Shown here: piece by piece, positions 34,828 to 45,850 of the stretch
How positions within the stretch are numbered: position 1 is the first letter of the stretch
Layout of the letters: each line of letters begins with the position of its first letter
Assembly: GCA_963402885.1 (NCBI GenBank)
Contig: OY727098.1
Span: 6,691,001-6,755,000, forward strand
DNA from: Antedon bifida
Taxonomy: Eukaryota; Echinodermata; Crinoidea; Comatulida; Antedonidae
Direction of reading: 5' to 3'
DNA length: 64,000 nt
The notes under the pieces: generated by a model
Told to the model about the DNA's origin: nothing
What the model saw: the letters and a program-made list of their open reading frames with translations, nothing else
The model's database searches: none
Position numbers and translations under genes: made by a program

Positions 34828-35940
34828 TATTATGAACAGGTAATATATACGTCTTAACTCACTGAAGATTAATTAGAAGATGCATCAACTTTAGGTAACA
34901 GATGACACCCTGGAAGAATACAAATAAATATCCAACCTCACATGAAGTTTACAAATTGATTTTAGGTGTTTTTCTAACTACATATACAATTTGGCAGACC
35001 AACGCTGTTTACATTTGACTTGCAAATGTAGTATATTTTCATTTATGTAAATTGTTGACGTGTGGGGGATATTGTATCAACATGGAAAACAAATACAACT
35101 TTACTTGGTACTTTAAGAATAATACAGAAGTTTTAGACTCTTAATTTAAAAATGTTATGTTGTGTAGTTGTATCTGTTATTAATATTAACATGGTATCTT
35201 ATTCTGTACTTACTACTTGTTGCTAAACGGTTATTAGAAAAGTAAACACATTGTAGTAATATGCGTGCAAAGCATGATCAAAAGTGCTCGATACAGAGAT
35301 AAATAATATTATTATACATACATAGAAGAAACTCTACAAACTTGTATTTGACTTTAGAAAATATATAAAAATCATTCTAATAAATCAAACATTGAAGAAC
35401 ACACTCTTTAAACAGAAAAAGTGTTGTGTGCTAAACTATTTCAGACATAGAGAAACTAAACCTACTCTCAAACGGAGAAAATTCAAAAAAAAGGGGATCA
35501 TTTTTACAAACATCTGTGTTAAGCTATTTCAAGCATAGAGATGATATGATCAGCAATTGCTGGATAGATCACCCTCATGGTTCAAATAAATAAATAAATA
35601 GAGAAACTAAACCCTACTCTCAAACGGAGAAAATTCTAAACATTTTTATAAACATTTGTGTTAAGCTATTTCAACCATAGAGAAACTTAACCCTATACTC
35701 TCAATGGGGGTGATTTTGCCAATAAGTATTGTGAGATAATAGAATATCTAATGAATAGTTTTTCTAGTGTTATCGTTGCCAGGAACAACAGTCAAGGTTG
35801 AACAAAAATGCATTATTATTATCATAACAATGTACAATAACTGACATGTATTCACCGAAGTAAACACTCCAATGACACATTATAATTAATTTTTAACAAG
35901 TATATAACCGGTTTTGCTATTTCTTCACGGAAAATTCTTA
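34828..35940. promoter_or_regulatory. Divergent spacer of unit 2
   Basis: Duplicate of 28833-29947 with small indels (AAACCTACTC for AAACCCTACTC; CCCTATACTC for CCCTACCCTACTC). It separates lectin copy 3 (minus) from the second 352-aa gene (plus). Confidence 0.4.
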
Positions 35941-37351
35941 ATGGCGTTGGATTCCGAATTTATAAATCGTTTAAAATACGACAATATTGCAAAAGAGCAG
36001 CGCTTTAAAGCAACAAAGAGAGGTATTGACAGTTACAGACAACTGCAACGTTTAGCTGAACGACAGTGGCGCTCATGTTTAGGAGTTTCTGGTGCAGACG
36101 GTAAGACAAAACCTGGAACATTGAAAACACAGGACGATACAACAAATCAAATAGACTTAGGGGAAAGAAAGGAAATAGAACCACTCAAATGTACTGCAAT
36201 TCTGTCAGTAGACGTTGAGGAGGAGTTTCAGAGCAATTTTTTGCCACAAATGGTAACTAAAATTAATGGTCAAAAGGAAGAAAGAAACAACGGAAATGGT
36301 ACCTGTATTTCCAAAAATTTGGCTCAGAATACTAGCATGGAAACAACATTAAATGCTCCGTCTAGAGAATTAAGAATAAGACATTACAGGCTCAAACCAC
36401 TTAAAGTCAGCAGATTGCGCCAACTCAGCACTTCTGGTAGAAATACTTGCAATGGACATGACTCTGTGGATACAAAATCAAGTGGTAACCCCACTTTCAA
36501 GAGGACAAGGCGACTTGCAACTTCAAATTTCAGCAATAATAATGGTACTGTAGAGTACTCACAACAATTGAAACTTCGACAACTGCAGAAGCAGCAGAAT
36601 GAATACAAGAGAATGATGCATTCAGCAGAGGTTGATGATGATATTACGACTTATTCAACGACTTTACTTCGACAGAAGACAGCGCTGTTACTTCAAAAGG
36701 TAGACAAAATGCTCAACGATCCGCATTCTAAAATAGAAACGCCAATATTTGAATATCAGGGAACTAGTGTGAAAGAAGTGCGGACATCATCGGTGAGTGA
36801 AGAAGATATATCCACTACCAGAGACGTAGGCCTAATTGTAAAGCCAAGACCAAGAAGTCAAAACTGTAGTACAAAGAGTACACACACTGATGGTAAATTC
36901 ATACATTCCACTATTAATATAAAACATATATCATAATTATACAATTTAACCATAGGCATGCACAAAACATTCTTTATAAGAGGTAATTTTCGTTTTTTCT
37001 TGATTTGATTAATAAAATGTTTTGTGTTTGGTAGGCCTAATCTATTTTAAAGATCAACAAATGCAAGATTTATTTGTCTTTAAATTTAAATTACAGAAAC
37101 GTATAACTATCTACTGTTTTATACTGCATCTAGTGTTGTTAAGATCATTTTTTTTTTCTATACATTTCCTTTTAAAGTAAAAGGTGCCAGTATGTGTCAC
37201 TTTCAATAAATGGATGTTGATTTCAATTTCTATATTTTCTGCAGGACACAACGATCAAGATTTTCGCCTGGTGCTTAAAAGTCTTTCTGTTCAACGTATC
37301 GACATACACGATAAATGCAGGACTTGGTTGGAGTTAAATCCTGTCAGTTAA
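35941..37351 (+). CDS. Uncharacterised 352-aa protein, two exons, copy 2
   Basis: Exon 1 is 35941-36892 and exon 2 is 37245-37351, with the same phase 1 junction as copy 1. The frame is intact. Eight residues differ from copy 1 in exon 1 (for example I to L in METT(I/L)NAPS, SR(M/L)RQ, DT(Q/K)SSG, TT(F/L)LRQ, LL(R/Q)KVD, D(TL/KM)LND, RS(H/Q)NCS). A similar number of silent changes are visible; exon 2 changes are silent. Both copies look usable. Function unknown. Confidence 0.75.
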
Positions 37352-37491
37352 ACCCTAGATAAAATGCACTTGGATTCGATTCATGCTGATCATGCACAGA
37401 CTGATGTTTATTTTTCTTGAACCACTTCCATTTTTAGTTATGTTGTTTTTTCTTCTTATTTTGTATTTTCGGAAATCGCCCACTTGCTCGC

Positions 37492-37775
37492 ATTTAGCCA
37501 TAACATCGGCAAGGGTTCGAGGCACTCGCTCCATGGTTCTGGTGGAAGAACAAGTCTTCTCGGATAAGGACTATAAACCGTAGGTCCAGTGTACACATCT
37601 GGCTCATGTGCACTTTAAAGAACCTAGTATATATTTCGAGACGAGTAGGTTGTTACCCCTGTGTACTAGTTCACACACAGCCACTCTCACAAACTCACCG
37701 TGTACATACACTGGGCCCTCTGGGAGAACAGTCTTTACTGAAGAGGGTACCCAGTATAAAGAATGAATAAATAAA
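37492..37775 (+). mobile_element. SINE (tRNA-Leu/Ser-like family), 5'-truncated
   Basis: Unit 2 counterpart of 31485-31737. It keeps GGCTCATGTGCACTTTAAAG and AACCTAGTATATATTTCGAG, which are missing from unit 1. Unit 1 thus suffered a small internal deletion after duplication. Confidence 0.8.
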
Positions 37776-38290
37776 ATAAATTAAATACCTTTTTCAATAT
37801 CTCATTGTGAAGTTTTATTCAAGGTAGAACCCCTCCTCTGGGACACCACTATCCAGGGGAAAAGAACGAGGGAGAATATAAGTTTTAATACTAGGCCAAC
37901 CACCTTTTATTAAGGGGAAATTTTGATGGGTGTCCACTTAACAGGGGTGTACTGTATATTTATGTAATTTATTCTCATATTATATTTTATTGTACATTTG
38001 TATGTTTGTACAGTATGTACATTTTATTTTATTTGGATTATGAATATTTCTTTAATAATACGTTTCCTTCAAAAGCACCAGACCAGTGTGACCAGAGTGC
38101 TCTTCCGTAATATTCCCTATACAGAAATCCACATCCACCCGTAACTTCGTTATTAGTTAAATATCTTTCTCGAATTAAATACTGTACTTCAATATTACGC
38201 AAGATAATACATTTGATATTTCAATGTAATAATTATTTATTGCAACACATTGACAAATTATTTACATTAATTAAAAATGAATACAACACA

Positions 38291-39267
38291 AACTGTACTT
38301 TGCAGCATGTTGTAATGAAACTCAATATAACCTGTACAAATAGCATCTTAGTTTTTTACTGTTTATTGAAAATATGAAAGTACACTAGGACCTAGTGACT
38401 AGGTGTATTTGTTTACCACACTAGGTCTATAATAAGGTATGTTTGAATACATCTTGTGGTTTGAACGCCTTTAGGGCACAAAATTCGTTTGAGAATTGAG
38501 TAGTACGTTCATTATGATGATACTAGTAATCAAACAAAGGAAATAATAAACTATATAAAGTTATTATTATATTAGTTTTTGAAGTTTCTTCACAGTTGGA
38601 ATTCAACTTGCTTATACCACTTACTGTATAATATAAATCATATTTGGTCTCAATGTTGTATTAGAGTAAATATGAATATATCTATATTGTAAATTAGTTT
38701 ACACTAAAATGAAACCTGTAACACCAGCCATTACGAAGATATAAGCTATTTGAATATTTTGGCCGCCATCTTGTAAAGGCCCATATAAGACCCCCCACGG
38801 GGTTACAAATTGAGCAACAACGTTTTTCTGGTTCATTTTGACCCACTAAATATATTTAGACAAGTTGCCAACTTTCATCACAAATTGCACACGGGACCTT
38901 TTTTATGACATCTTTTAACCTGACTATAAGTCAAGATACTTAAGAAGTGCATAAATGAAAAAACCAGAGTTCTTTTTATCTTAGGCAACCTAAGATTTTG
39001 CACAACAAACAGGTTATTTTGAAAACTGCCTGAAGCAAAATTTTTTGCCAAGTTTTATAAATCTGACCCATGTGACACCAACCAACTGATAAAGACCACG
39101 CCAAAAAAATTGTCTTTTAATTGAGGTACACCTGCATTGATCAGTTTCAAATATTGTGTTTACAAATAAGTGATATAAAATAATAATTAAGCACCACCAT
39201 CATACACAAGGAAGAATTATAGTATTTAACATCAATCTTTACTCTGAATATACTTCTATGGCAAGTC
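38291..39267. other. Intergenic region between the tandem duplication and CCDC24
   Basis: AT-rich with short words such as CACTAGGACCTAGTGACTAG (38383). A stretch TTTTGGCCGCCATCTTG to CCCCCCACGGGGTTACAAA (about 38758-38808) may belong to an older repeat. No gene is supported. The 3' UTR of CCDC24 lies at its right end. Confidence 0.45.
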
Positions 39268-42200
39268 TCATGTTTCTGTACTGGTCTTTACTTGATGTCT
39301 TAGTCGTTGTGATGAAAGAGTCCGCCGTACAAGAGGTTTGGCTGACGAGGGTGGGGATGGCCTAGCTGATGATGGCGGAGAAGGCCTAGCCGATGACGGT
39401 GGTGAAGGCCTAGCAGAAGATGGTATGGACGGTGTATTACAGTGGTTTGTCAAATGTCTTTTATTGGCTGAACCTGGAGGACTAGGCCCAGTGATGCGTG
39501 ACTCTGCACTTGCTCGTTTAGCTGGGTTTCTTAACAAGCTGCTGGAAGATATTCTGTCAGATTTACATGCTGAAGATGGTGGTGATGGTCGCCCTGCTGG
39601 CTTCAATGGCTTTAACATTTTCCTATAATTAAGACAAAGTTTAATAATGAAATGAGAATATTATTAATTGATTATAATTAACTTTGCCGCTACAGTGGGA
39701 ACCGATGATATAAGCAGAGTGCCGTAGATACAACCGTGTCAAATACTGAACTTATATGCAACAGCAGATTTTATGCAACAACGTAATATAAGGCAAAAAC
39801 TAGGTACGCACACATTGGCCTGGAGGGATCAAGGCCCAGCCACTTAATAATTATAATTTATAAATATCAATTTACACAATAATTGATATGCATGTTGAAT
39901 GGAAGAAAACAAGAAAAGTATATATATACAATAATATACAAATAATGAATGTTTATGAGTGTAATGGTACAAATAATGGCATGAGGTGAATGATAAAAGG
40001 TAAGATATCAACGAGGCGACAGTACAATAAGTAAAGAAAGGTTGCATACTTTGGTGAGCTTGGGAGATTCTTTGGATCTGTCTTCAACATAGCATTGTTA
40101 CTCTTACTGATGTCTACATTTTGCTGAAGTCTGTTTTTTTCCTCTTGCAGTTCTAAAAAAAAATTACAGTTATTAAAAAATGCAAATAAGTTATTTGTCA
40201 TTGAGGTTTAATTTTTAAAATTATTAATATACAATTTACTCTTTAGTGATCGGTTGAAAGAGTTTGTATTTGTTTCTATTTCAGAATGTTGACAAATGGG
40301 TTTACTATTTGAATGTAAAATGACATAATTTAAAGAGAAATCATTTAAACAATTCAATTGTAAAAACTATTTTTTAAATAGGTATTATGACATAACTGTA
40401 AACAATTTGAGATTGTGACGGGTAAATAATGCACGATTAAGAACCAACATGTAGGGTGCGCCATTTAATTACTACTACTCTATATTCCGCCGCCAAAATC
40501 TAGGCATTGCTTTTTTACATGGTCTAACCTTTGACATTTGAATTAAATATAAGTTTACTTTAGAAAAGTAGGTGTGTTATAAAACAATCAATTACTATAA
40601 CAATTTGCAAAGTCAAAAGTTGAGAAACTATTTTTATTTTCCTTCTGTTTAAATTTTATATTACAGTAACTCTGTGCATAATAACAATTTTCTGGCTAAA
40701 CTACGGGCCTCACTGCCTCCAAATAGTACTATTAAAACTTTCACCTGATAATGTAGGCTCTCTTGTAAAGGGAATTGAAGATTGACATCTAAAATCTTTT
40801 TCTTCTTCTAAACAACTTTGTAAAAATCTTATGTCATTTAGCAGTCTGGCTGTCTCATCTGCTAATGAAGATCTAAGAATAAGAACACAATTTTTGTACT
40901 TTGATTTACTAGTTTTAAACTTCATAAAAAAAACCTCTCTATTTATTTTTTAAATGTTATAAAATAAAGCCTTTTTTTAGAAGGGTTGGGTGTAAGAAAT
41001 AAGAAAAAAAAGTTACTGTACCTTAATTCCTGGACAACCTGATCAATTTTGAAAACATTAAGATGCTCTTTGACGGCATCAACTTGATCACTGACATTGG
41101 AAGAACCTGAAAGACTAAAGAGAAACAAGGATTTAAAATTCAATTACTGTGGTTAGTTTTAAAAGGTAAAAAATAGTGTCACAGAGACTGGAAATGAATA
41201 GTAGCTAGGGGCAGATAACGAATCAAGAACAATATTCAATTTTCAAGTGTTTAAGGTTCATTTAAGATAGTTACCTTTTCGTAAATATGTGTGTACTAAT
41301 GTAAATTACTTAGTTGTCTTTGATTTATTTTTATTATATTGTTAATGTTTCTCTACTGAACCACTTTGAAAATCAATGCTTTAGCACTCGAAGGATTCAG
41401 TATAAAGACAGAATAAATTAAATAAATTTCACCATTTTTAGGCCCTTTGCCCCCTATGGATCTGCCAATGTTAAGAGGATGTACACAATGAAATCAGGAA
41501 TACAAATTAGAAGACAATTATCTTCTTGTTAGATTACCTAATTTAAACTGATAAAACTGAACTGAATTTAAAGCCCCCTTCCCTACGTTTTTTAGATCTA
41601 ATTTAAGATCACAAACTATATTTAATGTAAAAATAATACTATATGGTCCTATTGCGATAACTTTTTTCGTCTTTAAACGGTTAAAAATGTGAAAAATAAG
41701 TCGATTCTAATAATTATAGCGGCCCGCTATAAATCACAAAATGTATTGCGCGCGGATTGATACTTTTGTTTTTCACCTGTAATTCGCCCACTTTTCGATC
41801 GATCGTGAGGCCAAAACAAATGGAAGACTCCTAACTTTTCAGCGAAAATACCGGGTTTTCCCCAATTTGTATCAACGGAGTCTGGCAAAAATAGAAAGAC
41901 AATTAATGCAGCAACTATACAACGTCAGGCTAGGTATATAGCTAGCGTACGATGTTCGTACGTTACTGATGTTTACCAGCTAGGCCTACAAAACTAAGCC
42001 TAGCTAGGCTAGGCCTAAGACCGTCCACGAGAGGTCGATCGCCGCGAGCTACTTAGGTAGTGCATTGTTTCTCACTTTTTATCATAATTTACCATAAAAC
42101 GTACATTTAAGACAAGGAATGACATGGTTTAATGTTTTTAAAGTGATATATATGTATTATTTTCCAAAAAACGTCCAAAATTGCAGGGAAGGGGTCTTTA

Positions 42201-43578
42201 AGTTCAGTAGTGAGTTACAATACAAAGAAACATGTATGCTCTAGAATGTTTAGTGGCAGATGAAAGAAATAATGGCACAACACATCAGTATGTAATATAA
42301 TGATAAAGTGCCTTACTAATCACCATCACTAGAGGGCGTCATGCGCATTGGGGTTTCTCTTCCATCACGACTACTACAAGCTGTCTGTGGACGTCTAAGC
42401 TCAATATCAGGGGTTTCTAGAAAACAAACATTTAAAATAAACAAATAAACTGAATATATAAATAATCACTAAAAAGCTACAGTGTACTACCACTGATTGG
42501 TTAACTTGGATCTAAAACAAAACTCAAACATTATCTTTTAAATGCAAATTGAAAAATAAAAACTAGCTTTCGATTTCAGACGACCTATGACCTAATTATC
42601 ACGCACATTGTGTCATTGGTTGTCGTCAGATGTGTGCTGACAAAGTATTAGTCACACAATGTACACATACCTCTGTTATCATCTTCCAATACATACTGTA
42701 GCACATCACTATTTAAAACTGACAAATTGCAATTTGAATCCCTGTTAGATAAGAAAAAATACTCAAGTTAAGTGTTTGTCAGAATGTGACCATCTTGGAA
42801 AAGCAAAATAAACTTTAAAAAGTTAAAATACTCAATTATAAGAATCCTACCGGCAGCCGTCCTTTGACCGCTCTCTGATGCTTTCAACCAGCAAAAGAAT
42901 ATGACTCTTAAGTCCTTCTCGTATCATTGGAGGCTCTGGTAAGGAACTCCGTATTGGCTCATTCACAGCTTCACTTTCTGATCTATATTCTTGCCATATT
43001 TCCAGAAGTGCCTCAATCTGGATTGAGAAAAAAACTGATTTTTTTTATCAAAACAAATCATAAAAGGACTATAAAAGTGAAATATCAGAACCAGTTATGT
43101 TTTAGTATCAAGCTGTTACTAAGGAGGACATTAAAATCGCATTAAACTCCTGTTTAATATTAATGTTGTCATATCATGTCATATTTTATATAGTGCTTTT
43201 AACAACCAACAGATTGTCCCAAAGCATTTAAATAAAAGAGAGATTGAAAGAGGTAACATATTGGTTTACAAAGAACTAAAAAGATGTGTTTTTAAATGAG
43301 TTCAGATAGAATTGAGAAGATTGTTCCACAGTTTAGGAGCTGCAACTAAAAATGCTCGATCACCATACATCTTCAGGTGCGACCAAGTGAAAAAAAAGTA
43401 CAATTGTCAAACCTCCAAAACTTACCTCTGCATGTAATTCTAATGTCTGATCTACCTCAGATTCTCCTAAAATATTTTTTATTTCATCTTGTTGTTCTGT
43501 GGAAACATTTTCTTCCACAAGTTTCCAAAGTGAGAGTGGTATTTCAAAGGCCTCGAGATTGGCACCGTCTGATAACAT
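39268..43578 (-). CDS. CCDC24: Coiled-coil domain-containing protein 24 orthologue, eight coding exons
   Basis: Exons 43578-43426, 43017-42851, 42741-42671, 42416-42317, 41114-41022, 40872-40745, 40152-40050 and 39622-39268 join in consistent phases (0,2,1,2,2,1,2) to 1170 nt, 389 aa. Two blocks match vertebrate CCDC24. The N-terminal LSLWKLVEENV ... IKNILGESEVDQTLELHAEV matches its LWELVEE/ILGE/ELRAEV region. Residues around HLNVFKIDQVVQELR with IRFLQSCLEEE match its LNV.NIDQV/LQ.CLEEE region. Exon 7 (ELQEEKNRLQQNV) is predicted coiled coil. The last exon is a basic Ser/Pro-rich tail with three SSARPSPPSSARPSPP-type repeats, longer than in the human protein (about 307 aa). The molecular role of CCDC24 is poorly defined. 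Introns contain a 644-bp TIR element and other repeats. Confidence 0.88.
41563..42206. mobile_element. ~644-bp TIR DNA element in a CCDC24 intron
   Basis: The left end TGAATTTAAAGCCCCCTTCC (then CTACG) is mirrored at the right by GCAGGGAAGGGGTCTTTAAG (then TTCA), roughly 25-bp imperfect TIRs. The interior is non-coding and includes CpG-rich words (CGATCGATCGTGAGG, GATCGCCGCGAGC), unusual for this AT-rich region. It lies in intron 4 (41115-42316). Confidence 0.7.
43150..43385. repeat. Probable dispersed repeat in CCDC24 intron 1
   Basis: TATATAGTGCTTTTAACAAC, GTCCCAAAGCATTTAA, and GTTCCACAGTTTAGGAGCTG then AAATGCTCGATCACCATA. I recall these words from widespread invertebrate repeats of the 'atagtgctttt...cccaaagc' type. 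No second copy was spotted in this window, so the call rests on resemblance only. Confidence 0.35.
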
Positions 43579-45850
43579 AGCTGCTGCAGGTTGTTGTTAT
43601 GGTCATTGATTGGTCTTTAATACGGTCTTCTTTATAAAACACTACATTATCATCCAAAAATGATAACATTTATTCTGGAAATTGAAGGTTCATTGATTAT
43701 TAACAGTACATACAGTATTAAAAACATTTTCATCTAAAACACCCACAAAATAAAAAATAAACCTGCCTCCTTCCTCGAGTCGCCCAGCTAGTTAACTGGT
43801 ATTAGTAGGCCTAAGGGAGTCAGTCAGCGACAATGAATATGTTACATTTCAAATGTAATGTGTAGGCCTTATATCCTCAGTCAACAAGCTGCCTAATTTT
43901 TAATTTAATTAGCCTAACTCAGTGCAGGCCTACTAGCCTAGCTAGGACCTCTAGGCTAGGCCTAGAGGAAAGTTATACTGCTTCCTACTACTAGCTAGTA
44001 GGGCCTAGTTACTAGCTAGCTAGCCCAGGATATAGGGCCTTGCGTAGTGACCTTAGCCTTTTATGCCTAGTTTAGGTCTACCTAGCCTAGACAGACAACA
44101 GGGACAGACAGAGCCTGAGGAGGAGGGTGGTGGGGGCCTATTAAGCTAGCTATCCTACTATAATAGCCTAGGCCTAGCAAGGTCTACTACTGCCACTTTA
44201 CTACCATGATACTGGACAAAAACAATTATTGTAGGTAATATTACTGTAGTATAACTTACTGTTCCGTTTAAAGCTAGGCCGGCTATATATGATGCCTTTC
44301 TTGTCTAGTTAGGCTATAATTTTAATAGTTCAGTTTACATTGGCAACCATCACACAAAAAACGCCACCAACCATCAAAACCACATGACAGCATATTGGCG
44401 GCGTGCTTCATAATAAAGGAGTATGAACTGTACGCTCTGAAAGTAGATCTTGTTTTGTTTTGTATGACAAAATAAAATTGTAATAAGTTATTTATCGCAT
44501 TTATTCGAATACATTTGAATAAACGTCCCCTCGAATAAATTTGCCAATGAAAGTTTGTAAATAATAAAACGTTTTTACCTTTCTTTAGTCACTGACGCTC
44601 CTGACACTGGGACCGAGAATGAGATCCGAATCAAGTGTCCACACACATATAACAAGGATTTACTACTTCATTTAACCGATTCATAGCCTAGTAAGTGTTA
44701 TTTTTAGAGCTTCAATGTTAGGAATAGGATAAAGAGTATTCAATGAAAACTACAATGCATACAAGTATAACTATTCACTAATCATTTATTGATCTTATGT
44801 CTTATGAAGAAGTCTAACAAAACGTTTGTTTCTCTTTGCCATAAAATAATTACAATATTTATTTAAGTTCGATTACCTGGTATTTGACGTTATTTTCACT
44901 ATTAATTAAGCCTGGGCCTACAACGTTTTCTATAAAAAGCTCATAAAATTATTGTTATTCAATTCACTTCAAAATTTGCTTGATCTTTGGAAATACTATG
45001 CCATACACTTATTCATTCAGTCTTTTATTTTCTGTTCATTGAACCTTTAAACACAATACATCTTTCAAAGTAACGAACGATTCACCTAAATATTCCATAA
45101 TCATCACTCAATTCTATTTCAAATATTTTATACAAAACCAAGGTCAAATTTCTACATCGTTGAAAAATTATAATAACTTTAATGTATGCTAGTAGGCCTA
45201 GTTCTTTTTCGTTTGCTAGGGCAGAACCAGATACCAAAGTACGTAAAATCCGATTCCAGCTGAATGTTGTACCTGGGACGAGACCGCTTTGCAAGTACTT
45301 ATCTATTTACTCTTCTTCTTCTTCTTTTTATAATATTAACTCTCCTCTTCGGAGGTCTTGCAGAACTTTTCCTTTTATTCACACTTCTAGAAAAAGAATA
45401 AAATAATCCAACATTTAATTATAAAGCATGGTATGCATTAGCAAACTTTAAATAAACGTAAGAATTTGCTAGTAGACCAGTTGATAAACTACACTACAGA
45501 AACGTAGTTTGCAGCATAGTCTACTTTAGCAAACTTTAGTTTACAAATTCTAGTAAACTTAGAGAAGAAAAGAAAAGTTTACAAGGTTTTCTATTGCAAG
45601 CATAGTCAACACAAGCAAACTTTTGTGCAGAAGTTAAGCATAACAAAAGCCAGTAGAAAACGTTTGTTAACTCCAGTTGCCTAGTAGAAACATTTTCTTG
45701 CCAAACTCGGAGTTTGCTCAAGTTTGCCAAATAATGTTGATGTAAACTAGATTTTTCTTTTCTTGGACAAACTAGTTTCAATCTTTGGGGTGGTTTTCAA
45801 AAAAAAAAGAAAATAAGAGAGCAGAAATTGAAAAAAAAATAGAATTGAAC
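43579..45850. other. Intergenic region between CCDC24 and the sulfotransferase cluster
   Basis: 43790-44330 is packed with TAGGCCTAG / CTAGCTAG words and probably includes the CCDC24 5' flank. 45430-45780 has a cluster of GCAAACTTT/AGTTTGC motifs in both orientations. ORFs 45082-45294, 45182-45406 and 45536-45781 have no domain, splice context or paralogue and are not called. No gene is supported. Confidence 0.45.

Larger units (their letters stand above)
32253..38290. repeat. Unit 2 of the ~6.0 kb tandem duplication
   Basis: The left end GCAACGCAAGTTAGTCCAGT starts inside the same foldback-MITE sequence as 26258. The right end diverges from unit 1 at about 38290, where unit 1 runs into unit 2 (AATACAACAAAAACTG against AATACAACACAAACTG). 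The left breakpoint therefore lies in a GGTTCCCACT-family MITE. Confidence 0.95.

Noticed and set aside
39338-39628. Plus-strand Gly/Asp/Glu-rich frame (GEGLADDG repeats)
   Set aside because: Antisense of the SSARPSPP repeats in the last CCDC24 exon, which has splice and homology support on the minus strand.
45082-45781. Short frames near the 3' side of the sulfotransferase cluster
   Set aside because: No domains, no paralogous copies and no splice partners; composition matches non-coding neighbours.
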